Shown here piece after piece: positions 31,848 through 43,169 of a stretch of 64,000 nucleotides of DNA. The stretch is from Ovis canadensis. Lineage: Eukaryota; Chordata; Mammalia; Artiodactyla; Bovidae. The translations under genes and the position numbers were made by a program. The notes beneath the pieces are model-generated. The model saw only the letters and a program-made list of their open reading frames with translations, was not told where the DNA came from and ran no database searches. Location: contig NC_091250.1 in the NCBI RefSeq assembly GCF_042477335.2, positions 127,073,384 through 127,137,383 on the forward strand, in the 5' to 3' direction. How positions within the stretch are numbered: position 1 is the first letter of the stretch; every line of letters starts with the position of its first letter.

Positions 31848-31975
31848 GGGGATTCCCTGCAGTCCAGTAGTTAGGACTCTGCACTTTCACTGCCAAGGGC
31901 CAGGTTCAATCCCTGATCAGTGAACTAAAATCCCACAAGCCATACAGGAGGACCAAAGATACACACACACACACA
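31848..31975 (+). mobile_element. CHR-type SINE, short form
   Basis: GGGATTCCCTGCAGTCCAGT, CCAAGGGCCAGGTTCAATCC, GATCAGTGAACTAAAATCCC, ending in an (AC)n tail (31961-31974). Confidence 0.9.
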
Positions 31976-32230
31976 AATTAAAAGTAAGGTAAAACTTAGT
32001 TATGAAAAGATGTTCATTACAGGAACCTTTACTATCCCAACATATGGAAACAGCCAAGAATAGAACAATATTAAAGAAATTATGGCATAACCATACAACC
32101 ATTAAAATGACAATATGAATAAATCTACATTGACTTACCTAGGTATTTACATAATTGTAATACAAAAGATTGTAAAAGAGTGGTTATAACCTGGTTACAT
32201 GTTATTAAAACACCCATCTATAAGAAAGGA

Positions 32231-32616
32231 AAACATTCCCAGGAATTTAGTAAAAGCTCTCAAAATTCAAAGTATTTCCCTTCTTCTTTATTTCTTCCTA
32301 CACTATGTTATTACATTCATAGTAAGGAAAAACAATTCTGTTCAGTTTTCCAAAAGACTGCAATTAAAGCAACACTTTGGTATTTCCCTGTTGCTTTCAG
32401 AAAAAGGTCCACACATCTGGCTTGGGACACGAGACTTCTTATGATCTTATCTCTCAGGTTCCATAAACTACCTGGCCTTACAAGTATTTATACTTTCCAC
32501 GTTGACCATAATGAACCACTTAAATTATGCCCAATTTTTATCCCTGCTTTCCACCTTATACCTTCTGCTTTGAGATATCCTCTATTCCCCATCTCCCCAA
32601 CTGGTCTGGGGAGATA
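32231..32616. other. Single-copy DNA
   Basis: Overlapping 145- and 81-codon ORFs have no domain. No repeat is seen. Confidence 0.4.
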
Positions 32617-32820
32617 GGGCTTCCCTGGTGGCTCAGATGGTAAAGAATCTGCCTGCAAGGAGACCTGGGTCTGATCCCTGGGTCAGGAATATCCCTTGGA
32701 GAAGAAAAAGGATACCCATGCCAGTATTCTTGCCTGGAGAATCTTCATGGACAGAGGAGCCGGGCAGGCTACAGTCCGCGGGGGCTCAAAGAGTCAGACA
32801 TGACTGAGCGACTAACACTT
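32617..32820 (+). mobile_element. Bov-tA SINE
   Basis: GGGCTTCCCTGGTGGCTCAG to CATGACTGAGCGACTAACAC. A few bases of the anticodon arm are deleted (CTGCCTGCAAGGAGACC). Confidence 0.96.
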
Positions 32821-33452
32821 GAGCTTTCTTCCTTTGACGAGATTACCCAAATATTTTACTACTGGTAAAACCAGTACTAGCTGGCTGACTCTGAACCCAC
32901 GTTGCCTCCTCTGGATCAGAATGAAAACCTGAGACAGTCAATGTGATATTTTTCTAATTGTCTTGGTGCCATATTTAATCTCAGCATTGGCAAGTGAATT
33001 AATAATACTTGAGCATCTGCAGTGTTGTCTGGAAGAGAAAGAAAACCCTAACATACAGTCCATTCCATTGACATATATACAGAGAGTTGAAATGATTTTT
33101 TTAATGTGGACTTTTTCCTTTTAAAGACAAAAGGTCCAGGGTATTTGGAGCTATATTTTACCCAGACATTAAAGTCTAGTTCTCAAGCCTATGCCCCGTG
33201 GGTCACACTTCACTAATCTGGCCCACTCTGACTTCTTTGCCTCTTTTCATTATAAGAAGTTAATATTGAATTTCAAAACCCAAACATCATAAATAAATTC
33301 CAGATGCCTTCTCAAATCCCTAAATCTCCCATTAAAATAAGGAGAAACTTTGCTGTATGTGTGTTGTGGGTTACATTTTAATTCACTGAAATGCTGAAAG
33401 GATCGCTGAACAAGTCTTCAGCTTTTATTTCACCAAGAAAACACACGAACTT
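32821..33452. other. Single-copy DNA
   Basis: No recognised repeat or gene. Confidence 0.4.
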
Positions 33453-34122
33453 TTTGGACTTGCATCTGGTCCCATCACTTCATGGGAAATAGACGGGGAA
33501 ACAGTGGAAACAGTGTCAGACTTTATTTTTCTGGACTCCAGAATTACTGCAGATGGTGACTGCAGCCATGAAATTAAAAGACGCTTACTCCTTGGAAGGA
33601 AATTTATGACCAACCTAGATAGCACATTGAAAAGCAGAGATATTACTTTGCCAACAAAGGTCCATCTAGTCAAGGCTATGGGTTTTTCCTGTGGTCATGT
33701 ATGGATGTGAGAGTTGGACTGTGAAGAAAGCTGAGCACCAAAGAATTGATGCTTTTGAACTGTGGTGTTGGAGAAGACTCTTGAGAGTCCCTTGGACTGC
33801 AAGGAGATCCAACCAATCCATTCTAAAGGAGATCAGTCCTGGGTGTTTATTGGAAGGACTGATGCTGAAGCTGAAACTCTAATACTTTGGCCACCTCATG
33901 GGAAGAGTTGACTCATTGGAAAAGACTCTGATGCTGGGAGGGGTTGGGAGCAGGAGGAGAAGGGGGCGACAGACGATGAGATGGCTGGATGGACTCACTG
34001 ACTAGATGGACATGAGTCTGAGTGGACTCTGGGAGTTGGTGATGGACAGGGAGGCTTGGCGTGCTGCGATTCATGGGGTCGCAAAGAGTCGGACACGACT
34101 GAGCGACTGAACTGAACTGACT
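33453..34122 (+). mobile_element. BovB 3' end, 5'-truncated
   Basis: GCATCTGGTCCCATCACTTC, GACTGCAGCCATGAAATTAA, GTATGGATGTGAGAGTTGGA, ending CTGAACTGAACTGACTGAA. Long readable stretches of the C-terminal domain remain, with frame breaks. Confidence 0.95.
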
Positions 34123-34214
34123 GAAGGAGCAGAGTCCTCAAGATCCACAGCACAGCTGTCTGATATATGTTCTACTTTATTTCTCCCCTGAAGAGGTAAA
34201 ATAACATCATCATT

Positions 34215-34425
34215 AAAGGTGGGGCCCCCAGAGTCAGGCTGCCCTGATTCCAATCCAACTGGGTGATTTGGGGCAAGTCATTTAACCTCTCTGTTCCTCA
34301 GTTTTCTCATCTGAAAAATGGGGATAATCATCATACCCACCTCATAGGGTTGTTGAAGAGATAAGTGACTTAATAATTTAAAGTATTTGTGTGTGCCAGC
34401 CACACAGCAAATGTTTGCACCCATT
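34215..34425 (+). mobile_element. MIR SINE, well preserved
   Basis: CCAGAGTCAGGCTGCCCTGA, GGGCAAGTCATTTAACCTCT, CATCTGAAAAATGGGGATAA, CCACCTCATAGGGTTGTTG. Confidence 0.92.
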
Positions 34426-34724
34426 ATTACCTAGAGGTATATGGCAAGCTGATGGAACAGGTCTCTATGGCTAGAAATTTTTTTTCCCTTCTTTTCCTCC
34501 AGATGAGCAGGGCTTAATCCAAGGTTAAGGAGGCTCTCATCTTTCCGTGAGTGCCTAATAAGGTAACTTCAGATCCCAGACCTTTCACCTAAGCCTGGTC
34601 CAGACCCAGACCTCCTTTCTTGTGTCCACATCCCTGAACCTTGTGTCTTAGTCAAGCTATCCCACCAGCTTTGCATCCAGGATAACTCCATTTTTGTAAA
34701 TTGGAAAGCTCTGTACTAAGGAGA
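34426..34724. other. Single-copy DNA
   Basis: No recognised feature. Confidence 0.4.
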
Positions 34725-34890
34725 ACCTAGCCTATAGTGCAGGGAACTCTAGTCAAAGCTCTGCGGTGACCTCAATGGGAAGGGAATCTAAAACAAAGGG
34801 GATATATGCATAACTAATTCACTTTACTGTAGAGCAGAAACTAACAGCATCGTAAAGCAACTGTATGCAACGAAAATTAACTAAAAATGG
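34725..34890 (+). mobile_element. L1 3' UTR fragment
   Basis: CCTATAGTGCAGGGAACTCT, CTCTGCGGTGACCTCAATGG, CATCGTAAAGCAACTGTATG. Confidence 0.85.
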
Positions 34891-35096
34891 AACTCTGTCC
34901 TCAGAGGATTTGCAGATGCAATTTCACATCTCCAGTTAGTTCTAGGAGATCACGTATGTAAGATACCAGAGGCCAGTGCATGCGTGTGTCACTGTGTGCT
35001 CGACCCCTTTAGTCATGTCGACTCTGCAACACCATGGACCCTGGCCGACCAGGCTCCACTGCCCATGTGTTTCTCCATGCAAGAATACTGGAGTGG

Positions 35097-36311
35097 CTCT
35101 GACATAAAGCACAGCAGGATCCTCTATGACCCCCCTTCCCAGAATAATGGAAATAAAAGCAAAAATAAACAAATGGGACCTAATTAAACTTAAAAGCTTT
35201 TGCACAACAAAGGAAACTATAAGGTGAAAAGACAACCTTCAGAATGGGAGAAAATAATAGCAAATGAAGCAACTGACAAAGAATTAATCTCAAAAATATA
35301 CAAGCAGCACATGCAGCTCAATACCAGAAAAATAAATAACCCAATCAAAAAATGGGCCAAAGAACTAAACAGACATTTCTCCAAAGAAGACGTGCAGATG
35401 GCTAACAAACACATGAAAGATGCTCAACATCACTCATTATCAGGGAAATGCAAATCAAAACCACAATGAGGTACCACCTCACGCCTGTCAGAATGGCTGC
35501 GATCCAAAAGCCTACAAGCAATAAATGCTGGAGAGGGTGTGGAGAAAAGGGAACCCTCTTACACTGTTGGTGGGAAAGCAAACTAGTACAGCCACTATGG
35601 AGAACAGTGTGGTGATTTCTTAAAAAACTGGAAATAGAACTGCCATACGACTCAGCGATCCCACTGCTGGACATTGCTGGAAACCAGAATTGAAAGAGAC
35701 ACGTGCATCCCAATGTTCATCGCAGCACTGTTTATAATAGCCTGGACATGGAAGCAACCTAGATGTACACTGGCAGATGAATGGATAAGAAAGCTGTGGT
35801 ACATATATACAATGGAACATTACTCAGCTATTAAAAAGAACACGTTTGAATCAGTTCTAATGAGGTGGATGAAACTGGAGCCTATTATACAAAGTGAAGT
35901 AAATCAGAAAGAAAAACACCAATAAAGTATATTAACACATATATATAGAATTTATAAAGATGATAACAATGACCCTATATGCAAGACAGCAAAAGAGACA
36001 CAGATATAAAGAACAGACTCTTGGGCTCTGTGGGAGAAGGCGAGGATGGGATGATTTGAGAGAATAGCATTGAAACATGTATATTACCATATGTGAAATA
36101 GATCGCCAGTCCAGGTTCAATGCCTGAGCCAGGGCACTCAGGGCTGGTGCACTGGGATGACCCTGAAGGATGGGATGGGAAGGGAGGTGGGAGGGGGATT
36201 CAGGATGGGGGACACACGTACACCAATGACTGATTCATGTCAATGTATGGCAAAAAACACCACAATATTGTAAAGTAATTAACTTCCAATTAAAATAAAT
36301 TAATTTAAAAA
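35097..36311 (+). mobile_element. L1 LINE, 1.2 kb, 5'-truncated, in a SINE
   Basis: Begins within ORF2 (CACAGCAGGATCCTCTATGA), carries the 3' UTR (GTGCACTGGGATGACCCTGA, GGGAAGGGAGGTGGGAGGGG) and ends in AATTTAAAAAAA. Perfect 16-bp target duplications AAGAATACTGGAGTGG lie at 35081-35096 and 36312-36327. Confidence 0.96.
35200..35925 (+). pseudogene. L1 ORF2p C-terminal remnant
   Basis: Open segments 35200-35469 and 35674-35925 are the C-terminal part of L1 ORF2p ([40 protein letters not shown], later WIRKLWYIYTMEHYSAIKKN). Stops and frame changes separate them. The endonuclease and RT domains are missing through 5' truncation. Confidence 0.9.
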
Positions 36312-36441
36312 AAGAATACTGGAGTGGGGTGCCATTGCCTTCTCTAGGAAATCTTTCCAACCCAGGGATCAAAGCCAAGTCTCCTGTGTCTCCTGCATTA
36401 GCAGCCAGATTTCTTATAGCTTGAGCCATCAGAGAAGCCCC

Positions 36442-36689
36442 ACCAAAGTGCCATAATAAGTGCTCAAAGCTGTTCGTTTTCTTCCTTCCTTTCCCTGCTG
36501 ATGTCAATAATGATGCCTGTGTTTGCAAGAAGCATTTAATTATAACCATGAAAGACCTACCTGCACTGCTCACATTCAAAAGAGAATCTACACTCCATAT
36601 ACCCTTCAGCATCTCAGCTTCACACCTCTAGACCTTGCATCCATGGCAGAAGGCAGCTAGGCAATTTTGGTGCTACTCCACACTTTTAT
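36442..36689. other. Single-copy DNA
   Basis: No recognised feature. Confidence 0.4.
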
Positions 36690-37130
36690 ATCTTTTCACC
36701 TCTCAGTAGCAATGAAAGTTTGTGTCATATTTTAGTACCTACAGATCCCTTTCACATATTTCCCCTTTCTTCTGTATCGATTCTTTACGGAGGTATTTTT
36801 CGCAATTTTGCAATGTAGAAAACCAAAGCCTAAACAGATGAAAAGCGAATGTGACAGCCACTCAGCCATGTCCAATTCTTTGTGACCCCATAAACTATAC
36901 AGTCTATGGAGTTCTCCAGGCCAGAATACTAGAGTGGTAGCCTTTCCCTTCTCCAGGGAATCTTCTCAATCCCAGATCTTCCCAATCTGCCTGCATTGCA
37001 GGTGGATTCTTTACCAGCTGAGCCACAAGGAAAAGACTTTGTCAAACTCTACAGCTGGTAAGGGACTCAGGGGGGATTTGAACCTGGATTCTCTGCCCTG
37101 AAAGTCTTTGCTTTTCTTCTACCAAATTTC
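36690..37130 (-). mobile_element. MIR SINE split by Bov-tA
   Basis: Left: AATTTTGCAATGTAGAAAAC, CCTAAACAGATGAAAA. Right: CTACAGCTGGTAAGGGACTC, GGGATTTGAACCTGGATTCT. Both parts are MIR in reverse and contiguous across the SINE. Confidence 0.75.
36846..37034 (-). mobile_element. Bov-tA SINE
   Basis: GTCCAATTCTTTGTGACCCC, CAGTCTATGGAGTTCTCCAG, GGATTCTTTACCAGCTGAGC. Confidence 0.93.
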
Positions 37131-37599
37131 ACTGCTGACATTATAGGAGTGCAAGTCTCAACAGAAGCCTCACGAATTCTTGGCTTATATCAGTTCCATT
37201 GGATGTCCTATCTTATTTTAAATTCTGATTTTTTCTTCTGTTTTCTCTGATGTTGCCATCGTTGGCAAAACCAAGCTCAGCACAGTCATTTAGCCAGGTT
37301 GGAGCTGTTTTTTGTAGGCTATCATAATTGTGTATTGGATGGCTGGTTTTAAAAAAAAGATGTTTAATTGCTGTTTTCTTTCGAGCAGAATTCTGTTATA
37401 CTGGCAGCCAAATAATGCCTCACCTAGAAAGAACAATGAGCTATTCCAGAAAGTTTGTTCAAAGAGAGGCCGCATCTTTTGCAACCATGAAGTACAATAC
37501 GCAAATGTGAATGTTGTCCATATTCAGAACAGGATGAGGAGGGGCAGAAAAGCTGGGCCATTAGAAAATGTTTGATTTCATGTAGCAGAAATGCAACTT
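37131..37599. other. Single-copy DNA
   Basis: No recognised repeat or gene. Confidence 0.38.
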
Positions 37600-38040
37600 C
37601 AGTGACCTGACTCAACAGTGGCTTGCTTATGGTACACCTATTTTTAAACAGAAGTGAGTTTAGAGATATGCAGTCAAGGGTTGGTACAATGGCTTCACAA
37701 GGTCATCAGAGACCCAGGTTCCTACTGCCTTTCTGCTCTTCCATCTTGGCCTATGGAACTCTTTATCACAATCACAAAATGTCAAGTCTACATCAATGTC
37801 ATGACTGCCTTCTGCATGAAGGCAAAATACAAAGAGCAAAATCTGAACAGGTGGCACCAGCCGTCTTTCTCCTTTAGGAGGTTTCCTGGCAACCTCTTCC
37901 ATCAACCCTGCTGGGTGCATCATTGTTCCTGCTGGGTGGCTCACATGACCTTCCCTGGTCACAGGGAGTCTGGGAAGATGGGTATTACTGGGTGCCATTG
38001 CCTCCCCCAAACAGACAAGGCCTCCGTTAGTAAAAACGAA
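37600..38040. mobile_element. Ancient interspersed repeat, family not identified
   Basis: CATCAGAGACCCAGGTTCCT, CTGCTCTTCCATCTTGGCC and GACTGCCTTCTGCATGAAGG follow a repeat text I recognise from other mammalian loci but cannot name. The 57150-57520 region seems related. The 125-131-codon ORFs here are not genes. Confidence 0.4.
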
Positions 38041-38129
38041 TAGCGAAATCGACACTGGAAATCAACTAAGAGTTTGCCGGGAGGACGACCATTGATCGGA
38101 GATCTGCAGCGTGTCAGACACAAACTAAG

Positions 38130-38392
38130 ACAACGCTGATGCTGAGGCTCCAATACTCTGGCCACCTGATGCCGAGAGCCAGCTCATTGGAAAAGGCCCT
38201 GATGCTGGGAAAGACTGAAGGCAAGAGGAGAAGGGGGCCACAGGATGAGATGGTTGCATAGCATCACTGACTCAGTGCTCATGAATTTGAGCAAACTCCG
38301 GGAGATAGTGAAGGACAGGAAAGCCTGGTGTGCTGCAGTCCGTGGGGTCACAAAGAGTCAGACACGATATAGCAACTGAACAACAACAACAC
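38130..38392 (+). mobile_element. BovB 3' tail, 5'-truncated
   Basis: GCTGATGCTGAGGCTCCAAT, GGGAAAGACTGAAGGCAAGA, AATTTGAGCAAACTCCGGGA, tail AACTGAACAACAACAACA. Confidence 0.94.
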
Positions 38393-39078
38393 AATGCTAA
38401 GAAAGAAAGAACATTATTCTTGCATTAGACCTAAAGAAAATTATATCCAGAGAGACGTAAAATGTGAAATGACATGCCTTTTCCTCAGAGGATCTCCATG
38501 TGAATTTTTCTCATGTGACAATGCCTGGCTCAGAAGAGACGCTCGAAAACGATTTCAAATATTCCCCTTCTCTTTGTCCTCTTTCACAAGTGAAATTAGA
38601 AAGCAGTACCAGCTTTCTCTTGGAGTGCTTTCATATGTGCATTGTCTAATTGGTCTTGCTATGATCTAACTCAGGCTGCTGTTCTGGCCAGTGTGTCCAT
38701 ATCCGCAACTTCTGGCAAACAGCACTGCTGACGTTATTAGATCATGTCAGATCTTTTCCTGCTTGATATAGTGCCTCTTTTGAATTTTCTCTCCAGAGCT
38801 GTCATGATATTGTTTTCACTTGTAACTTCATCAGCTAAGACATAAATAGCCTTTGGTTGGATTTTTAATCAGCATCTTCTGATTGGCACTTAGTAGGAGC
38901 TCAATGTTATCTGTTGAACAAGTGAATCTCAGTTTCCTTGTTTGCCAGCTGCTTGAGCTTGGGCGTTTCGAACCTGCCGTGATGAGAAAAAAGAAAGGCT
39001 TGTTTTGAGGTTGCTGACCGTGCTTCAGCATTATAGCTGCGGTAGCTGAAGACTGAAGCCCACAGCCAGGGAGTGCAT
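38393..39078. other. Repeat-poor unique stretch, possible conserved element
   Basis: No repeats in nearly 700 bases. 38680-38830 (GACGTTATTAGATCATGTCA) is of high complexity. The 91-codon ORF at 38394 has no domain. Confidence 0.35.
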
Positions 39079-39287
39079 ACCGTCACTCAGTCATGTCCAA
39101 CTCTTTGCGGCCCCACGGACTGTAACCTGCCAGGTTCCTCAGTCAATGGAATTTTCCAGGCAAAAATATTGGAGCAAGTGGGCATTCCCTCCTCTGGGGG
39201 ATCTACCTGGCCCAGGAATCCAACCTGCACCTCTTGCATCTCTTGCATTGGCAGGCGGATTACCACTAGTGCCACCTGCGAAGCAGC
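39079..39287 (-). mobile_element. Bov-tA SINE
   Basis: CAGTCATGTCCAACTCTTTG, TGGCCCAGGAATCCAACCTG, GCAGGCGGATTACCACTAGT. Confidence 0.92.
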
Positions 39288-40035
39288 AGGTAGTGAGGGA
39301 GGGAAATTCTTGCAAAAGAGACAATCAGCACATAATGTCAAAGACAGGTACTATAGAATAGCATCCATGCTCTAACAAGCTTTGTTTTCTATAATTTGTT
39401 AAAATTAACAGACAATCCTGAATTGTGATAACCTCACATATAGTAAATGCCAAAAAGTGACACAGGAGCTTCTCCAAAGCTTACTCGGAGGTTTTTAGAG
39501 CATGCAGAACACCACCATGGAAAGAAATGTTTTCTGGGCAAAGCATCATTTTGTTGTATCAGCGGGCAAACACATAGGGTGCCTACCATAAAAGAAAATA
39601 ACCAGAATGCTTATCTCACTGACGAATGCATGACAAATGCGTTAGGTTTGACTTATGGGAAGCAATTAAGCAACCTCTGTAGGGTACAGAATTTTTCCTT
39701 TGTCAAAAATTGCATCTCTTGATTGTCAGTGAAAACCAAAGCTGGAGTAAATTTGGAAATCTGATATGTGGTCTCCTGGAGACCAGAATGTAAATTCACA
39801 CCAGTGTAGTATGGGATTTCTGTCTTTCTTGATACATTTAGGTATCTGACCTCTCTTTACAATACATTCAGTGAAATGAATTTGGGACGCAGCAAGTAGG
39901 TGTTTGGCACCACATACAGCTTCCTACACACGGGGTATGAGTCATAACACAGTGTCTTTTCAAGGCATTTGTTAGGTAGCAAAGGGCAACTCTCAAGAGA
40001 TTTCTTTTTGTCTGGCAGCATAAACAACTGGAAAT
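39288..40035. other. Single-copy DNA
   Basis: No recognised repeat. ORF 39447-39722 (91 codons) has no domain. Confidence 0.4.
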
Positions 40036-40165
40036 GTATTCATGTACTTTAGAATCAAACAGACTTGGATTTGATTCCAGGTCTGCTATAGAATAAATGT
40101 GCAACAGGAGGCATACTACTTACCACCACTGAGTTTTTTCCTTATCTACAAAATGACAATACTTA
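40036..40165 (+). mobile_element. MIR SINE
   Basis: AGAATCAAACAGACTTGGAT, TTGATTCCAGGTCTGCTATA, CTTATCTACAAAATGACAAT. Confidence 0.7.
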
Positions 40166-40319
40166 AATTGAACCAAGTGAAATTGCCATATTTGAAGTCA
40201 AGAGAAGTCAAATATCCATGATCTCATATGGTTCATCCTATACCTGTGTCACAGGACCGAGTCCAGAATAGAAGACTAAGTCCATGTAAGTTTATGAGTC
40301 ACAACTCTATTGTTATATG

Positions 40320-40447
40320 TGGGAGGCACCCAACTCAGACTAGCTTTTAGAAAAGGGAATATATATCAAATCACCACAGTGTACACTGTAAATGTCTTTT
40401 GATTTTATTGGTCAATTATACATCAATAAAGCTAGAATGTCTTTAAA
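40320..40447 (+). mobile_element. Older L1 (L1M-type) 3' end
   Basis: CACAGTGTACACTGTAAATG and ATTGGTCAATTATACATCAA-TAAAG, the typical end of ancient L1 3' UTRs including the AATAAA signal. Confidence 0.65.
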
Positions 40448-41254
40448 AGGGAAAATAATGCATTAGCTCATAAAATTGGACCATCTAGGAATGGTGTCGG
40501 CTTCAGGCATGGCAGGATCCAGGGGCTCAAAGGATGCTCTGTATCCCCATTCTCTCTGCTTCTCCCCTTCCTTCGCATCTGTTGACTTGGTCATACATGA
40601 TGGGCAGGATGACCAAAGATAGTCTTCACCAGAAGCAAAAGGAACTGTTCTCTCCCAAAGGCTGTCTTTCTTGTGTGACATGTTCAGCCCTCAACTAATC
40701 ACCATTTCCATTGCGTCTGGTGCCAACTACTAGGCTTGGTCCAGCCTGGTTGACTTTCTCACTTCCAGAGAGATGACAGGAGCAAGAGACCCATACACGA
40801 AGCCTGGTTAGAGCCACAGAAGTTAGGGAGACAGTTCTCAAAGAACACTGGAGTGCTAGGCAGGCAGGGGAAGAAAGTCCTCTACAGTATGTACAGCACT
40901 TAGTACAGACGCTGGCAAGCAGAAGACGCCCTAAAATTAGCTGGAGGGTTTCCTACACTATAGTCAGAGACACAAGACAAACTGACCAACTTTTCTCAAT
41001 TTGCCCACCACTTTCTTGGTATTAACACTCTAAATTTCACCCTGGAAAATTCCTCAGGCCCAGGCAAAACATTTCCGTTCATCTGGACTATGCTTGGTTT
41101 AAAACAGAAAATCCCACAACTGGGGAATCTCCATAGTCCCAGGAAGACCTGCACAGCTGGTCACCCTGCTCCAAGATGGAACTTGTAAAGCGTAAACCTT
41201 AGCTGCAGTTGAGGTCTTGTTGGTACATACACAGTGGAATATTGCCTGCGTTAA
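40448..41254. other. Single-copy DNA
   Basis: No recognised repeat or gene. Confidence 0.4.
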
Positions 41255-41257
41255 CGC

Positions 41258-41497
41258 ATGCTCAATCACTGTCGCGTTCAACTCTTTGGAACCCCATGGA
41301 CTGTAGCCCACCAGGTTCCTCTCTCCATGGAATTTTCCAAGCAAGAATACTGGAGTGAGTTGCCATGCCCTCCTCCAGGGGATCTTCCCGACCCAGGGCT
41401 CAAACCTGAGTCTCCTGCATTGCAGAGGGTCTCCTGCACTGCAGATGGCCTCCTGCATTGCAGGCAAATTCTTTACCATCTGAGCCACCAGGAAGCC
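41258..41497 (-). mobile_element. Bov-tA SINE with triplicated 19-bp segment in its head
   Basis: GCTCAATCACTGTCGCGTTC, CCCGACCCAGGGCTCAAACC, then three near-identical units before CAAATTCTTTACCATCTGAG. The units lie at 41410-41428, 41429-41447 and 41448-41466 (GTCTCCTGCATTGCAGAGG type). Confidence 0.93.
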
Positions 41498-41619
41498 TGT
41501 TAGGTCAGTTTATTAGTTCTTGCATCAGCAGAAGAATGATGTGCATGGTACATCCAAAACCATTTAAATTGTAGGTAGATAGTCCCATGGAAAAATGCAA
41601 CTTTAAATTTTTATTTAAA

Positions 41620-41800
41620 GTTACAGCATCTGCCCCCTTTTCTTTGCCTTTCCTCTTCTGCTTTCTTCATTTTCTTTTAATGCTTTTCTTTCCCCCTTTC
41701 CTCTTCCCTTTCTTTCTTTCCTTTCTTCCCATCTTCCTTCTTTCTGACCTTCCTCCCTTCTCTCTCTTATTTTCTTCATTTTCTTTTCCTTTCTTGTTTG
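41620..41800 (+). repeat. Polypyrimidine tract, (CTTT/TTCC)n
   Basis: A 180-base stretch almost wholly C/T on the + strand, including TTTCTTTCTTTCCTTTCTTC. Such tracts can form triplex (H-DNA) and are prone to length change. Confidence 0.9.
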
Positions 41801-42905
41801 GCAATATAGTCACCTTTCAAATAACATGTGATTTAGATTTTGCTTCTGATCTTCAAAGGAGCTGCTATGTGTTGTTTGACTAAAACACGCCAGCCTCAGT
41901 AAATACATTTATTGTGGTTAATCCACTAAGTGGAAACTTCCCTGTTGATTAGGACAAGAAGTACATGTGCAATTACCGTGGACTGGCTGAGACAGCATGG
42001 GCATGATGCTGAATGTGGAGAATGGGAAAACCAGGCTTCGGGGGAAGCAAAGCAAAGCAAAGCAGAGGGTGATGCTTGTGAAATAAGGAGCTTGAGACTG
42101 AATTCTTTCAAGGGACATTTTGGTTTATCTGTTTACACAGGAGTTACATCTACCACTAATGGAAATTGCTGAGATTTGGAAACTCTTTCTTCTTTCAAAT
42201 CAATATTATCATTAATTAAGCAATGTAAACCAGGAAATCCTTTTTGGTTACAAACTATGCTTTGAAGCCAGGCCTGCATTTGAATGTCTTCAATCAAAAC
42301 CTTAAAAGTAAGCTTAGGAAGAAAGCAATGTCTAGTCTTTGAAGGAGAGCTATCATTGGGGAAAACAAAGCCTTCTCAATTAAACTTTGGCAGGGAATGA
42401 GAGTTTTGTTACCCTTATTAAAGTGCTGAGGTTCTAAAGAATTAACTCCAATTTTGAAAGCAAATCCAAACGGTCCCTCGTGACAGGGCTTCCACCTACA
42501 GATCAGGATCATAGCCTTGGGACTTCACTACATTTGGGTTTTCCAGATAACAGCCTTCACATCACTTTCACAGTTTTTGTCATTATGTAGTACCACTCGT
42601 ACCATTTATTTACAAAATATTTTCCTACAATTTCCCTTTTTAAATTAGTTAGAATAAGATGATGTAGCCAATGCAGTTCATTAGGGCTCGTGCACAGCAG
42701 CGTCCACTTAAGAAGGGTTTCTTATCTCTCCTTGCTATTCTTTGGAACTCTGCATTCAGAAGGGCCTGTCCATTCTTTTCTCTTTTGCCTTTCACTTCTC
42801 TTCTTTTCTCAGCTATTTGAGAGCTTAAAGTGCATTGCAGTAAATAATGCAATGTGACAAAGCCCTGGGCAAAGACAATGGATAGAAAAACAGGCAAAAA
42901 AAAAA
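41801..42905. other. Single-copy DNA
   Basis: A small CAAAG tandem run (AGCAAAGCAAAGCAAAGC, about 42047) is the only repeat noticed. No gene. Confidence 0.4.
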
Positions 42906-42957
42906 CTACCATTGAACAATATTTTTTTCTGGAGTATGGTTAATTTGCAATGTTGTG

Positions 42958-43142
42958 TTAGAGGGAGCCTAGCCTGGTGCTCTGTGATGACCTAGAGGGG
43001 TGAAATGGTGGGCAGGAGGGAGGTTCAAGAGGGAGGGGATATAATTATATGTATGTAACTGACTCACATTGTTGTAAAATGAAAACAAACACTACATTGT
43101 ACAGCAATTATCCTCCAATTAAAAAATTAGTCAATTAAAAAT
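42958..43142 (+). mobile_element. L1 3' end inserted in L1
   Basis: GGTGCTCTGTGATGACCTAG, AGAGGGAGGGGATATAATTA, CATTGTACAGCAATTATCCT, A-rich end. TGTGTTA occurs at both junctions. Confidence 0.82.
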
Positions 43143-43169
43143 GTGTTAATTTCTGCTGTATAGTGAAGT

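Larger units (their letters stand above)
31550..32230 (+). mobile_element. Ancient L1 (L1M-type) fragment with nested SINEs
   Basis: AAAGATGTTCATTACAGGAA, AAGAAATTATGGCATAACCA, AACCATTAAAATGACAATAT and AGAGTGGTTATAACC follow the old L1 3' region. Bov-tA (31590-31806) and CHR (31848-31975) interrupt it. Confidence 0.6.
34981..36441 (-). mobile_element. Bov-tA SINE split by an L1
   Basis: Left piece 34981-35096 (CCTTTAGTCATGTCGACTCT, CAAGAATACTGGAGTGG). Right piece 36312-36441 (GGGTGCCATTGCCTTCTCT, CAACCCAGGGATCAAAGCC, GAGCCATCAGAGAAGCCCC). Together they form one minus-strand SINE. Confidence 0.92.

Noticed and set aside
32180-32617. 145-codon plus-strand ORF
   Set aside because: No domain; it overlaps the end of an old L1 fragment and another ORF in a second frame.
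35200-35925. Open L1 ORF2 segments as a possible functional gene
   Set aside because: The element is 5'-truncated, lacks the endonuclease and RT domains, and contains stops between segments.
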